NCBI GenBank assembly: GCA_947498775.1
Contig: CANMLL010000009.1
Location: 154,981 to 218,980 of the forward strand
Direction: 5' to 3'
DNA length: 64,000 nt
Source: an uncultured Aquimarina sp.
GTDB lineage: Bacteria; Bacteroidota; Bacteroidia; Flavobacteriales; Flavobacteriaceae
Under the pieces are notes generated by a model that searched no databases, was not told where the DNA came from, and worked only from the letters and a program-made list of their open reading frames with translations. The position numbers were made by a program, and so were the translations under genes. This document shows, in pieces, positions 47,306 through 55,627 of this stretch; positions within the stretch are counted from its first letter, which is position 1, and each line of letters starts with the position of its first letter.

Positions 47306-49432
47306 ATGAATATCGTTTCTTATATCGCCAAACACATTCCTGTTTCAGAAAAACAGATCACAAAAACCGTTTCACTTCTTGAAGAAGGCGCAACAATCCC
47401 TTTTATTTCGCGCTATCGTAAAGAAATGACAGGTGATCTTGATGAGGTAGCCATTGGCGAAATTGTAAAATATAAAGCTGCTTTTGAAGCACTCGAAAAA
47501 CGAAAGGAAAGTGTACTTACAACCATAAAAGAGCAAGAAGCCCTAACTCCAGAACTTGAAAAGAAAATTAGACAGGCCGAAACGCTTACGCTAGTCGAAG
47601 ACTTGTATTTACCCTACAAAAAGAAAAGAAAAACCAAAGCAACAGTTGCCAAGGAACAAGGATTAGAACCATTGGCAAAAATTATTATGCAGCAAAAGGA
47701 AGAGGAAATTCTTTTTGTGGCTTCTCAATACCTTAACGATACAGTAGAAAATGAAGAGCAGGCCTTGCAAGGTGCCAGAGATATCATTGCAGAATGGATC
47801 AACGAAGACGAAAAGGTGAGAAACAGATTGCGAAGATTGTACCAACGAAAAGCAAGCATCGCTTCAACAGTAATTAAAACCAAAAAAGACGAAGAAGAGG
47901 CTCAGAAATATCAACAATATTTTGATTGGGACGAACCGCTACACAAATGTCCGTCACATAGATTGTTAGCAATTCTAAGAGCCGAAAATGAGAAGATCGT
48001 TCGAGTAAAAATTTCAGTTCCAGATGGTGATGCATTGGATATCATTGATGATGTAATGATCAAATCCAATGTTGAGGCATGTACCGATCATATGTTTTTG
48101 GCGATTTCTGATGCATACAAGCGCTTATTGGCACCGGCAATTTCGACCGAAGTGCTAAATCAGGCCAAAGAAAAAGCAGACGACAATGCGATCAAAGTTT
48201 TTGCTCAGAATTTGAAACAGCTGTTGTTGGCTTCTCCCTTGGGACAAAAGAGAATATTGGCACTGGATCCAGGATTTAAATCGGGTTGTAAAGTAGTTTG
48301 TATTGACAAGCATGGCGATTTGCTTCATAACGAAAATATTTATCCGCATCCGCCACAACGTGAAACGACCAATGCGATCAAAAAAATACGTTCCCTGGTC
48401 AATGCTTACAAAATTGAAGCGATAGGAATTGGAAATGGTACTGCCGCCAGAGAAACTGAGGCGTTTATCAAAAAAATACCGTTTGATAATGCTATCCAGG
48501 TTTTTATGGTAAACGAAAGTGGCGCTTCGGTATATTCGGCGTCTAAAATAGCAAGGGCAGAATTTCCCAACTATGATGTTACAGTTCGAGGAGCCGTTTC
48601 TATTGGAAGACGATTGGCCGATCCCCTGGCAGAACTGGTTAAAATAGACCCAAAAGCTATTGGAGTAGGGCAATACCAACATGATGTGGACCAAACCAAA
48701 CTCAAAAACGAACTCGATACTGTGGTAATGAGTTGTGTAAATAGTGTAGGGATCAATGTAAATACTGCTAGCGTACCTTTGCTGAGTTATGTATCGGGTA
48801 TCGGAGAAAAACTAGCAGAGAATATTGTAGCCTATCGATCCGAAAACGGAGCACTACAATCTCGCGATGAACTTAAAAAAGTGCCAAGGTTAGGAGGGAA
48901 AGCTTTTGAACAAGCCGCAGCGTTTCTTAGAATCACTAGTCCAAAAAACCCACTTGATAATTCGGCTGTGCATCCAGAACGATATCAATTGGTTTCTAAA
49001 ATGGCAAAAGATGCCGGTGTACCATTAACCGATCTGATCGGAAATGCAACAGCGATAAAAAAGATCAAATTACAAAACTATATTACTGAAGAAGTGGGTT
49101 TACCAACGCTTACAGATATCGTAAAGGAATTAGAAAAACCGGGAGTGGACCCCAGAAAAAAAGTAACTGTTTTTGAATTTGATCCCAATGTAAAAACAAT
49201 TCAGGATGTAAAAACCGGAATGAAACTGCCAGGAATCGTAAATAACATTACCAATTTTGGTTGTTTTGTGGATATCGGGATCAAAGAAAGCGGGCTAATT
49301 CATATATCAAAACTAGCCAACGAATATATAAGTGATGTAAATGCCGTGGTGCAATTGCACCAGCATCTTATGGTTACGGTTATAGATGTGGATTTACCCA
49401 GAAAGAGAATTCAATTGTCTCTTGTTGATTAA
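47306..49432 (+). CDS. tex: Tex-family RNA-binding transcription accessory protein
   Basis: Cytoplasmic nucleic-acid-binding protein of 708 residues, standard length for Tex. Order of parts: helical N-terminal Tex domain (about 1-200, with PFISRYRKEMTGDLDE near 32), YqgF-like RNase H fold (about 315-445, ILALDPGFKSGCKVVCID), helix-hairpin-helix (about 480-560, LLSYVSGIGEKLAENIVAYR), and C-terminal S1 domain (about 635-705, GMKLPGIVNNITNFGCFVDI then ESGLIHISKLAN). It has its own upstream gap of 89 bases; TATATTTA near 47277 is a weak promoter candidate. Confidence 0.96.
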   Translation: MNIVSYIAKHIPVSEKQITKTVSLLEEGATIPFISRYRKEMTGDLDEVAIGEIVKYKAAFEALEKRKESVLTTIKEQEALTPELEKKIRQAETLTLVEDLYLPYKKKRKTKATVAKEQGLEPLAKIIMQQKEEEILFVASQYLNDTVENEEQALQGARDIIAEWINEDEKVRNRLRRLYQRKASIASTVIKTKKDEEEAQKYQQYFDWDEPLHKCPSHRLLAILRAENEKIVRVKISVPDGDALDIIDDVMIKSNVEACTDHMFLAISDAYKRLLAPAISTEVLNQAKEKADDNAIKVFAQNLKQLLLASPLGQKRILALDPGFKSGCKVVCIDKHGDLLHNENIYPHPPQRETTNAIKKIRSLVNAYKIEAIGIGNGTAARETEAFIKKIPFDNAIQVFMVNESGASVYSASKIARAEFPNYDVTVRGAVSIGRRLADPLAELVKIDPKAIGVGQYQHDVDQTKLKNELDTVVMSCVNSVGINVNTASVPLLSYVSGIGEKLAENIVAYRSENGALQSRDELKKVPRLGGKAFEQAAAFLRITSPKNPLDNSAVHPERYQLVSKMAKDAGVPLTDLIGNATAIKKIKLQNYITEEVGLPTLTDIVKELEKPGVDPRKKVTVFEFDPNVKTIQDVKTGMKLPGIVNNITNFGCFVDIGIKESGLIHISKLANEYISDVNAVVQLHQHLMVTVIDVDLPRKRIQLSLVD

Positions 49433-49439
49433 ACACTTC

Positions 49440-49657
49440 TTGTCATCCCAGTCTTAGGATCTAGAGATTTTTTAATCCCTCATAGAGGGTTTACTCTAAA
49501 TAATTCTCCGATGGCCCTGCCAAGAATAGTCGGTTTCAAGAAATTTTTTAATTTCCCGGGGAGTTGCCCCTATAAAAAAATGTTTCGGAAACATGCCTCG
49601 TGAGCTTGCTCCAAGGTTATTGATTTAAATGGATTCCGGCCTACGCCAGAATGACAA
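49440..49657. repeat. MITE-like composite dispersed repeat, copy B
   Basis: The outer ends are imperfect inverted repeats: TTGTCATCC (49440-49448) and GAATGACAA (49649-49657). The right end, TTCCGGCCTACGCCAGAATG, resembles a repeat common in flavobacterial genomes (recalled). Inside, 49472-49628 is related to copy A (27286-27389) in inverted orientation: TTTAATCCCTCATAG, TTTCCCGGGGAGTTGCC, AAAAAAATGTTTCGGAAACA and GCCTCGTGAGCTTGCTCC. There is no transposase ORF. A further degenerate piece (CTCCTCTCCC.. to GCGGAGGGGGTC) occurs at 49690-49732. Confidence 0.7.
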
Positions 49658-49736
49658 TCAAACAATAGTAGTGACATCACAAAAAAGACTCCTCTCCCTA
49701 TTTTAGGGGCAGGTGCCGAAGGCGGAGGGGGTCAAA

Positions 49737-49768
49737 CAAAAACCCCATCTGCTATGGTAGATGGGGTT
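49737..49768 (-). terminator. Intrinsic terminator of tatA (minus strand)
   Basis: AACCCCATCT (49741-49750) pairs perfectly with AGATGGGGTT (49759-49768) around GCTATGGT. On the minus strand the hairpin is followed by TTTTTGTTTG, as in an intrinsic terminator. It begins about 26 bases after the tatA stop and may also act on tex transcripts. Confidence 0.85.
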
Positions 49769-49793
49769 ACCTTATTACATTTGACTTCAGAAA

Positions 49794-49985
49794 TTATTTT
49801 TTCTCATCAATTTTATTAGGATCTTCATCTTCTTTTGAAGCATCCTTAAATTCTTTAATACCGCTACCAAGACCTCTCATTAGCTCAGGGATTTTCTTTC
49901 CTCCAAATAAAAGTAATACAATGATTACAATTAAAGCAATTTGCCAAGGGCCTATCATTCCTAAAAATATACTTGATGCTATCAT
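49794..49985 (-). CDS. tatA: Sec-independent protein translocase subunit TatA/TatE
   Basis: Small inner-membrane subunit that forms the twin-arginine translocation pore. The 63-aa protein has an N-terminal helix (about 10-28, [19 protein letters not shown]) with the FGGKKIPEL signature, the amphipathic helix [15 protein letters not shown] and a charged tail. A TAACTTTG promoter element lies on the minus strand at 50013-50006. tatC is not in this window. Confidence 0.95.
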   Translation of the reverse strand: MIASSIFLGMIGPWQIALIVIIVLLLFGGKKIPELMRGLGSGIKEFKDASKEDEDPNKIDEKK

Positions 49986-50005
49986 GATCTAAGATTATTA
50001 AGCTA

Positions 50006-50013
50006 CAAAGTTA
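50006..50013 (-). promoter_or_regulatory. Promoter -7 element (TAACTTTG) for tatA
   Basis: A perfect TAnnTTTG match on the minus strand, 20 bases before the tatA ATG. The -33 TTG is not clear. Confidence 0.55.
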
Positions 50014-50200
50014 ACAAGAAATGACAAAACCGACGTAATTTATGCAATCTTTAACTAGATAAAAAGAATATATCGTTATTAAATAAGGATTTTGCAGGGA
50101 ATTATGAAAACCCAAGGTGACTTCAGAACAACATATACGCTTGAATCGATTTTCAAAGAAATTCTTCAAATTATGTAGACGAATTAAACCTCAAAAAACG

Positions 50201-50234
50201 TTGTGTTTAAATATTGGCAGATTACGTATATTTG
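50201..50234 (+). promoter_or_regulatory. Promoter of the M23 peptidase gene (TTG-N23-TATATTTG)
   Basis: TATATTTG at 50227-50234 is a perfect -7 element, with a TTG at 50201-50203. It lies 12 bases before the ATG at 50247 and covers the upstream in-frame TTG at 50214, so that TTG is not the start. Confidence 0.65.
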
Positions 50235-50246
50235 TGTCTTAGATTT

Positions 50247-51119
50247 ATGGCAAAAAAGAACAAAGAACCGAAGAAAATTACCAAAAAGCTACTTAATAAG
50301 TATCGCTTGGTAATTCTTAATGAAGACACTTTTGAAGAACGTATATCGTTTAAACTCAATAGGCTTAATGTATTTGTAATGGTTACTATTACAGGGATCG
50401 TTTTGGTAGCAGGAACGACTTTTCTAATTGCCTTTACACCCCTTAGAGAGTATATCCCGGGATATTCTTCTACGTCACTTAATCTAAAAGCAACGCAACT
50501 TGCCTCGACCACAGACTCATTAGAATCTGTAATTAATATAAATAGAGAGTATTATAAATCGATTCGAAAAGTATTAACGGGTGATGTAAAGACCGTAGAA
50601 TTTGATATGGATTCTGCAATACAATCTCAAAAACTAAACCCTGAAGAAGTAGATCTTGCTCCATCACCACAAGACATCCAGCTTCGAGAAGAAGTTTCTA
50701 AAGAGGACAAGTATAGCTTATTTGAAAGTGAAAAATCAAGTACAGATTTCACACTGTTTCCACCAGTAAAAGGAAATATAACCTCGGGGTATAATGTAAA
50801 TGAAAAACACTACGGTATTGATGTAGCGGTTCCTAAAGACACACCGGTAAAAGCAGCATCTTCGGGGACTGTAATTTTTTCTGAATGGACTGCAGAAACG
50901 GGCCACGTGATTATTTTAAAACATAACAATAATCTTCTAACGGTTTACAAACACAATGCCTCTCTTACAAAGCAACAAGGAGAACAGGTAAAATCAGGAG
51001 AAGTAATTGCCACAGCAGGTTCTACAGGTGAATTGTCTACAGGGCCTCATTTGCATTTTGAATTATGGAGAGATGGATTTCCTACAGATCCGTCCAATTT
51101 TATTGATTTTGAACAATAA
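50247..51119 (+). CDS. M23 family metallopeptidase (LytM/EnvC-like)
   Basis: Predicted zinc endopeptidase or activator acting on peptidoglycan in the periplasm. From the ATG at 50247 the 290-aa protein has a basic cytoplasmic start (MAKKNKEPKKITKKLLNKY), one transmembrane segment (about 45-67, VFVMVTITGIVLVAGTTFLI) and a linker. The peptidase domain (about 180-285) has HYGIDVAVP (first zinc ligands His and Asp), then GPHLHFELWRDG (HxH). All zinc ligands seem present, so it is probably an active enzyme. GH3 follows after 9 bases, suggesting one operon. Confidence 0.92.
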   Translation: MAKKNKEPKKITKKLLNKYRLVILNEDTFEERISFKLNRLNVFVMVTITGIVLVAGTTFLIAFTPLREYIPGYSSTSLNLKATQLASTTDSLESVININREYYKSIRKVLTGDVKTVEFDMDSAIQSQKLNPEEVDLAPSPQDIQLREEVSKEDKYSLFESEKSSTDFTLFPPVKGNITSGYNVNEKHYGIDVAVPKDTPVKAASSGTVIFSEWTAETGHVIILKHNNNLLTVYKHNASLTKQQGEQVKSGEVIATAGSTGELSTGPHLHFELWRDGFPTDPSNFIDFEQ

Positions 51120-51128
51120 ATAATATAC

Positions 51129-52628
51129 ATGTCTTTAAAAGCACTAGGAGCTAAGATCTTTGCCAGTCGCATTCGAAAAAAAATAAATAAGTGGGCTTCA
51201 AACCCTATAAAAACTCAGGAAAAAGTCTTTAAAAGTTTACTAGAAACTGCCAAAAACACTCAATTTGGTAAAGACCATGATTTTCAGAACATAAAAACGT
51301 ATTCAGATTTTGCAGATCATGTACCGATACGTGATTACGAACAATTAAAACCCTATGTAAATCGAGTTGTAGAAGGAGAGAAAGACATTCTTTGGCCGGG
51401 AAAGCCGCTGTACTTTGCAAAAACTTCGGGAACTACCAGTGGAGCAAAATATATTCCGCTTACTGCGGCATCTATGCCTACACATATCAATGCTGCTCGT
51501 AATGCGATTTTATGCTATATAGAAGAAACCGGAAGCACCGCTTTTGTAAATGGTAAAATGATATTCCTGCAAGGAAGCCCAGAGATGGACGAAAAGAATG
51601 GTATCATGCTCGGCAGGCTATCGGGTATTGTGGCGCATTATGTACCAAAATACCTCCAAAGAAATCGAATGCCAAGTTGGGAAACTAATTGTATTGAGGA
51701 TTGGGAAGAAAAAGTGAATGCTATTGTAGAAGAAACCATAGATCAAGACATGACGATCATAGGTGGGATTCCGCCATGGGTGCAGATGTATTTTGAACGA
51801 CTTCAACAAAAAACAAATAAGAAAATAGGAGCGCTTTTTCAAAACTTCGAATTATTCATTTATGGAGGCGTAAATTTTGAACCTTATAAAAGTACATTCG
51901 AAAAACTTATAGGAAGAAAAGTAGCTGGGATCGAATTATATCCTGCATCCGAAGGTTTTTTTGCTTTTCAGGACAGTCAAAAAGAAAAAGGAATGCTATT
52001 GCAACTGGACTCGGGAATGTTCTACGAGTTTGTAAAAGCCGATGAGTTTTTTGAAGAAAACCCTAAACGACTCACTATTGCAGAGGTTGAGGTTGGGGTT
52101 AACTATGTAATGTTGATTTCTACCAATGCAGGATTATGGGCTTATAATATTGGGGATACGGTACAATTTACAAGCACTTCACCCTATAGGCTAGTGGTTT
52201 CTGGTAGAATAAAACACTTCATTTCGGCTTTTGGTGAGCACGTAATTGGCAAAGAAGTAGATCAGGCGCTTAAAGAAGGTGCAGATGCTGTTGGTGCTAT
52301 GGTCAATGATTTTACTGTGGCTCCGCAGGTAAATGCTGCAGAAGGTGAATTGCCTTATCATGAGTGGTTTATAGAGTTTCAAGAATCGCCAAATGACTTA
52401 AATGCATTGGCATTGGCAATAGATGATGCTTTGCGAAAACAGAATTCTTATTATAATGATCTTATAGAAGGAAAAATCTTAAGACGGTTGCAGATAACCG
52501 TTGTTCCCAAAAATGGATTTAATGATTATATGAAATCCATTGGTAAATTGGGAGGGCAAAATAAACTTCCCAGACTATCTAATGACAGAAAAATTGCGGA
52601 TGTCCTCACGGTAATGAGCAATAAATGA
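51129..52628 (+). CDS. GH3 auxin-responsive promoter family protein (acyl-adenylate amide synthetase-like)
   Basis: A 499-aa member of the GH3 family. In plants these enzymes adenylate acids such as indole acetate or jasmonate and couple them to amino acids; the bacterial role is unknown. Visible motifs are YFAKTSGTTSGAKYIPLT (about 97-114, ATP-binding loop), LYPASEGFFAFQ (about 274-285), YNIGDTVQFTSTSPYRLVVSGR (about 340-361, with the acyl-adenylate Gly-Asp) and FGEHVIGKEVDQAL (about 367-380). It is in all likelihood cytoplasmic and lies 9 bases after the M23 peptidase gene. Confidence 0.9.
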   Translation: MSLKALGAKIFASRIRKKINKWASNPIKTQEKVFKSLLETAKNTQFGKDHDFQNIKTYSDFADHVPIRDYEQLKPYVNRVVEGEKDILWPGKPLYFAKTSGTTSGAKYIPLTAASMPTHINAARNAILCYIEETGSTAFVNGKMIFLQGSPEMDEKNGIMLGRLSGIVAHYVPKYLQRNRMPSWETNCIEDWEEKVNAIVEETIDQDMTIIGGIPPWVQMYFERLQQKTNKKIGALFQNFELFIYGGVNFEPYKSTFEKLIGRKVAGIELYPASEGFFAFQDSQKEKGMLLQLDSGMFYEFVKADEFFEENPKRLTIAEVEVGVNYVMLISTNAGLWAYNIGDTVQFTSTSPYRLVVSGRIKHFISAFGEHVIGKEVDQALKEGADAVGAMVNDFTVAPQVNAAEGELPYHEWFIEFQESPNDLNALALAIDDALRKQNSYYNDLIEGKILRRLQITVVPKNGFNDYMKSIGKLGGQNKLPRLSNDRKIADVLTVMSNK

Positions 52629-52661
52629 TATCCTCTATTTTAATGTTCAGATAGTATACCC

Positions 52662-52669
52662 TATATTTG
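52662..52669 (+). promoter_or_regulatory. Promoter -7 element (TATATTTG) for the DUF6909-like gene
   Basis: A perfect TAnnTTTG match, 13 bases before the ATG at 52683. No -33 TTG was seen. Confidence 0.55.
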
Positions 52670-52682
52670 CTCCGAAAAATTT

Positions 52683-54377
52683 ATGGCAAATCTAATTTTA
52701 CAGGGAAGAACAAGAGCTCAAGAAAGTTCGAGCGCGATAGAACGCATGTATATTACTATGCGTCACTTATTTAATCGTGGTTTTTATAAACCAATGGGAG
52801 TTTCTGGTGAAACCCTAAGGGAAGCACTACTAACCCTACGTCCAGAAATTTACGGTTCTGTCGCAGAAGAAAAGGTAGAGCTTAATGGATTACTTTATGT
52901 AATTGATCGTTTGCCTTATGGTATCGAAGAGTGCCGGTATATAAACCTAACCAGCGAGGAGGGATATAAAAACTCTCATTTTAAGGCTATTGTTCCGCCA
53001 AAACGTCGCAGAAACTGCTACCGGATCGATGAAGAGCAGATGAATATCGAGATTACTCGTGGCCGATCAGAGATTTATGATATTCTTACACATCTAACGT
53101 TTCTTTTTATAGAATCCCACAAGATCATGAATAGAGTAGTGATTAATGAAGAAGGTAACGTAACCAGGGATTGGGATAAGTTAGAAAAAGCCATTCAAAC
53201 AAAAAAGGAGCTTACCAAAGCCGAAAGAGAAGTAGCACTAACGCATACTGCAAATATTTTGGGTAGAACTTTTGAAGAAGTATCTACGATCTACAAAGAT
53301 TTTTCTTGTCCCGAGAATAAAGAACGGTTTTTGCACATCATCTACTGGTTAGGAAAATTGGCGATAGAAGAATCAATTGAAGATAAAAAGCGAATTGTAA
53401 CCTTTAGTCCGGTATTAAGAGAAAGATTAGGACATCATATACATGGTGAGATCTGGGCAAATGCGATCAAGAAAAAATTAGAAGAACTTGATTTGTTAGA
53501 ACGCCCAATACATATCATAAGTGCCAATATGCATAGCGTGATGAATACACTCTACGCGCCTATTGCTTTAAAAATAGAACTAAAAAACAAAACCACCTTT
53601 GATATTTATGAGTCGTTAAGCGACAATAAAAATGATAAACTAAGGGCAAGAGTACAAAAATTGGCCGCTCAACATGGAATGACGTATATCGAAGATCAGA
53701 GTGGAGCCAATATTAATGTTCAGTTGTTTGATACAGCAAAATATAATGGAGGAGAATATTCTACCTTAATTTCAGATCTGGAAGAAAAAGATAAACCTGT
53801 TATTGTGGTCATGGATTATGCCTTTGGCGAACAGGCTTATGAAACTATGGATGAGCTTTTAAAACCGTATGCTTCGATTTCGGGAATTAAAAAACATATA
53901 AACGTGAAATCCGTTTCGATCATGGGTAAAGCAGGGATTCTTGAAGGAGGAAAAGGAGATATCATGATTCCAACTGCTCATGTTTTTGAAGGGACAGCAG
54001 ATAACTATCCGTTTAAAAATCAACTAAAAAATAAAGATTTAGAAGGTAATGGGATTGATGTTTATGATGGAGCAATGATTACTGTATTAGGAACTTCACT
54101 ACAGAATAGAGATATCTTGAGGTTTTTTCATGATTCTACCTGGAACGTGATAGGACTAGAAATGGAAGGAGCGCATTATCAAAAAGCTATCCAGTCGGCA
54201 TCAAGACTAAGAGGTAGTATTAGTCCAAAAGTGAAGGTAAGATATGCCTACTATGCATCAGATAATCCACTAGAGACAGGAAGTACATTGGCATCAGGGG
54301 GGTTAGGAACCACTGGTGTAAAACCAACATATTTAATTACAGAAAAAATAATAGAACAAATTTTTAAAGAAAGGTAG
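52683..54377 (+). CDS. DUF6909-like protein with nucleoside-phosphorylase-like C-terminal half
   Basis: Product of 564 residues; I believe this is the Bacteroidota family DUF6909. The first half is helical (about 1-260) and not recognised. The second half has motifs reminiscent of the PNP/UDP phosphorylase fold: KPVIVVMDYAFGEQAYETMD (about 373-392), VKSVSIMGKAGILEGGKGDI (about 407-426), IMIPTAHVFEGTADNYPF, and a late NVIGLEMEGAHYQKAIQSAS (about 493-512), like the MEGAA motif of nucleosidases. The activity is a guess from the pattern. The gene has its own promoter and no close partner. Confidence 0.75.
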   Translation: MANLILQGRTRAQESSSAIERMYITMRHLFNRGFYKPMGVSGETLREALLTLRPEIYGSVAEEKVELNGLLYVIDRLPYGIEECRYINLTSEEGYKNSHFKAIVPPKRRRNCYRIDEEQMNIEITRGRSEIYDILTHLTFLFIESHKIMNRVVINEEGNVTRDWDKLEKAIQTKKELTKAEREVALTHTANILGRTFEEVSTIYKDFSCPENKERFLHIIYWLGKLAIEESIEDKKRIVTFSPVLRERLGHHIHGEIWANAIKKKLEELDLLERPIHIISANMHSVMNTLYAPIALKIELKNKTTFDIYESLSDNKNDKLRARVQKLAAQHGMTYIEDQSGANINVQLFDTAKYNGGEYSTLISDLEEKDKPVIVVMDYAFGEQAYETMDELLKPYASISGIKKHINVKSVSIMGKAGILEGGKGDIMIPTAHVFEGTADNYPFKNQLKNKDLEGNGIDVYDGAMITVLGTSLQNRDILRFFHDSTWNVIGLEMEGAHYQKAIQSASRLRGSISPKVKVRYAYYASDNPLETGSTLASGGLGTTGVKPTYLITEKIIEQIFKER

Positions 54378-54439
54378 GATATTTCTGGCCAAAGCACGTA
54401 TTTATTTCAGATTTAGTTACATAATAGTGTAAAAGAAAT

Positions 54440-54447
54440 TAACTTTG
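54440..54447 (+). promoter_or_regulatory. Promoter -7 element (TAACTTTG) for the Wzz-like gene
   Basis: A perfect TAnnTTTG match 43 bases before the ATG at 54491. It may start transcription of the polysaccharide locus. No -33 TTG was seen. Confidence 0.5.
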
Positions 54448-54490
54448 CCGAATTAATTTAGGAATACTATCTTCAAACGATATAAAATGT

Positions 54491-55540
54491 ATGAGTAACA
54501 AAGAAAATACATCCGAAGAAATAGATTTGGGTCAGTTATTTACACTGATTGGGAATGCTTTTAATAGATTTTTCCGATTTATAGGAAATATTTTCAAAGG
54601 CCTGTTTCATTATATAATTTTGTTTTTACAATTTATCCAACAACATTTTTGGAAATTTGCTATAGCTGGAGTTATTGGTATTATAGGCGGCGGTTATTGG
54701 GATTATGTTTCTGAACCTGTTTATAAATCTAGTATGGTTGTAGAGCCTAACTTTAATAGTGTTCAGCAATTATACAATAATATCGAGTTTTACAACGAAC
54801 TTGCAGAAGAAGAAGAATTTCAATCATTAGCTGAAGCGTTAAAGGTTTCTGTCGAAGAGGCAGCTAGTATGAAAAAATTTGAAATAGAATCGTTTTCAGA
54901 TCAAACACAAAAAATCAAACAGTTTAGTGAATTTATTAAGGAATTAGATACAATTTCTCAAAAGAAAGTAGACTTTGATGATTACTTAAAAAACTTTAAC
55001 AACATTAATGCGAAGTTTCACAAGGTAACTATTGAAGCTAAAGATGCGAAGGTTGCCAAAAAATGCCAATGGGCTATTGTAAGTTCTATTGAAAACAATC
55101 AGTATTTCAAGCTTCAAAAGCAAATTAATGAAATAAATCTAGCGCTTCAGGACTCAATTGTAGAGAAACAACTCTTAGAGATTGATTCCCTACAGAAGTT
55201 TTATAGAAAAATCAAAACCCTCGAGGCAAGTAAACCAGAAGGGTCTACCAGTATTAATCTTGCTGATAGTGAGTCTGATAAATCTCCGGAAATAGAACTA
55301 TTAAGCCAAATTAAATTATTAAAAAATGAAATGGTAGTGCTTAATGACAAAAAAGCAAATACGACTAACACGATCAATATCATTTCGGCTTTTCCTAATA
55401 AAGGAGTGTTGATCAATGATGTTTTAAAAAGAAAGATAGTGCTACTTCCTTTAGTTTTAATAGGGGCTGTATTTTTGTTTTTATGGGTACTTTCTTTAAA
55501 TACTTTCTTAAAGAATTATAAAAAAGAACAGATTCAATAA
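54491..55540 (+). CDS. Wzz-like chain-length determinant / polysaccharide co-polymerase
   Basis: Inner-membrane protein of 349 residues. An amphipathic, Phe-rich N-terminus (about 14-50) precedes the first transmembrane segment (about 53-73, KFAIAGVIGIIGGGYWDYV). A large periplasmic part with coiled coil follows, then a second transmembrane segment (about 312-335, VLLPLVLIGAVFLFLWVLSL). This is the layout of Wzz/polysaccharide co-polymerases, which set O-antigen or capsule chain length. No tyrosine-kinase domain is attached. The position before manA and rfbBACD supports the call. Confidence 0.7.
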   Translation: MSNKENTSEEIDLGQLFTLIGNAFNRFFRFIGNIFKGLFHYIILFLQFIQQHFWKFAIAGVIGIIGGGYWDYVSEPVYKSSMVVEPNFNSVQQLYNNIEFYNELAEEEEFQSLAEALKVSVEEAASMKKFEIESFSDQTQKIKQFSEFIKELDTISQKKVDFDDYLKNFNNINAKFHKVTIEAKDAKVAKKCQWAIVSSIENNQYFKLQKQINEINLALQDSIVEKQLLEIDSLQKFYRKIKTLEASKPEGSTSINLADSESDKSPEIELLSQIKLLKNEMVVLNDKKANTTNTINIISAFPNKGVLINDVLKRKIVLLPLVLIGAVFLFLWVLSLNTFLKNYKKEQIQ

Positions 55541-55627
55541 AATCTTTTTTTGAAAATAAAAGGAATACCACTTCTATTTTATAAATAAACCGTAAGGTTT
55601 TTAAAGAGTTAATGAATTTATAGATGT

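Larger units (their letters stand above)
49433..49793. other. Convergent intergenic region between tex and tatA
   Basis: This 361-base gap separates convergent tex and tatA. It is nearly filled by dispersed repeat copy B (49440-49657), a second repeat fragment (49690-49732) and the tatA terminator (49737-49768). No ORF is supported. Confidence 0.75.

Noticed and set aside
50214..50246. Upstream TTG start of the M23 peptidase
   Set aside because: The stretch contains the TATATTTG promoter element; the ATG at 50247 gives a normal basic N-terminus before the membrane segment.
50901..50911. CACGTG core at 50904 as a further parS site
   Set aside because: The flanks (GGGC.., ..ATTA) do not continue the palindrome, and it lies within the M23 peptidase coding sequence.
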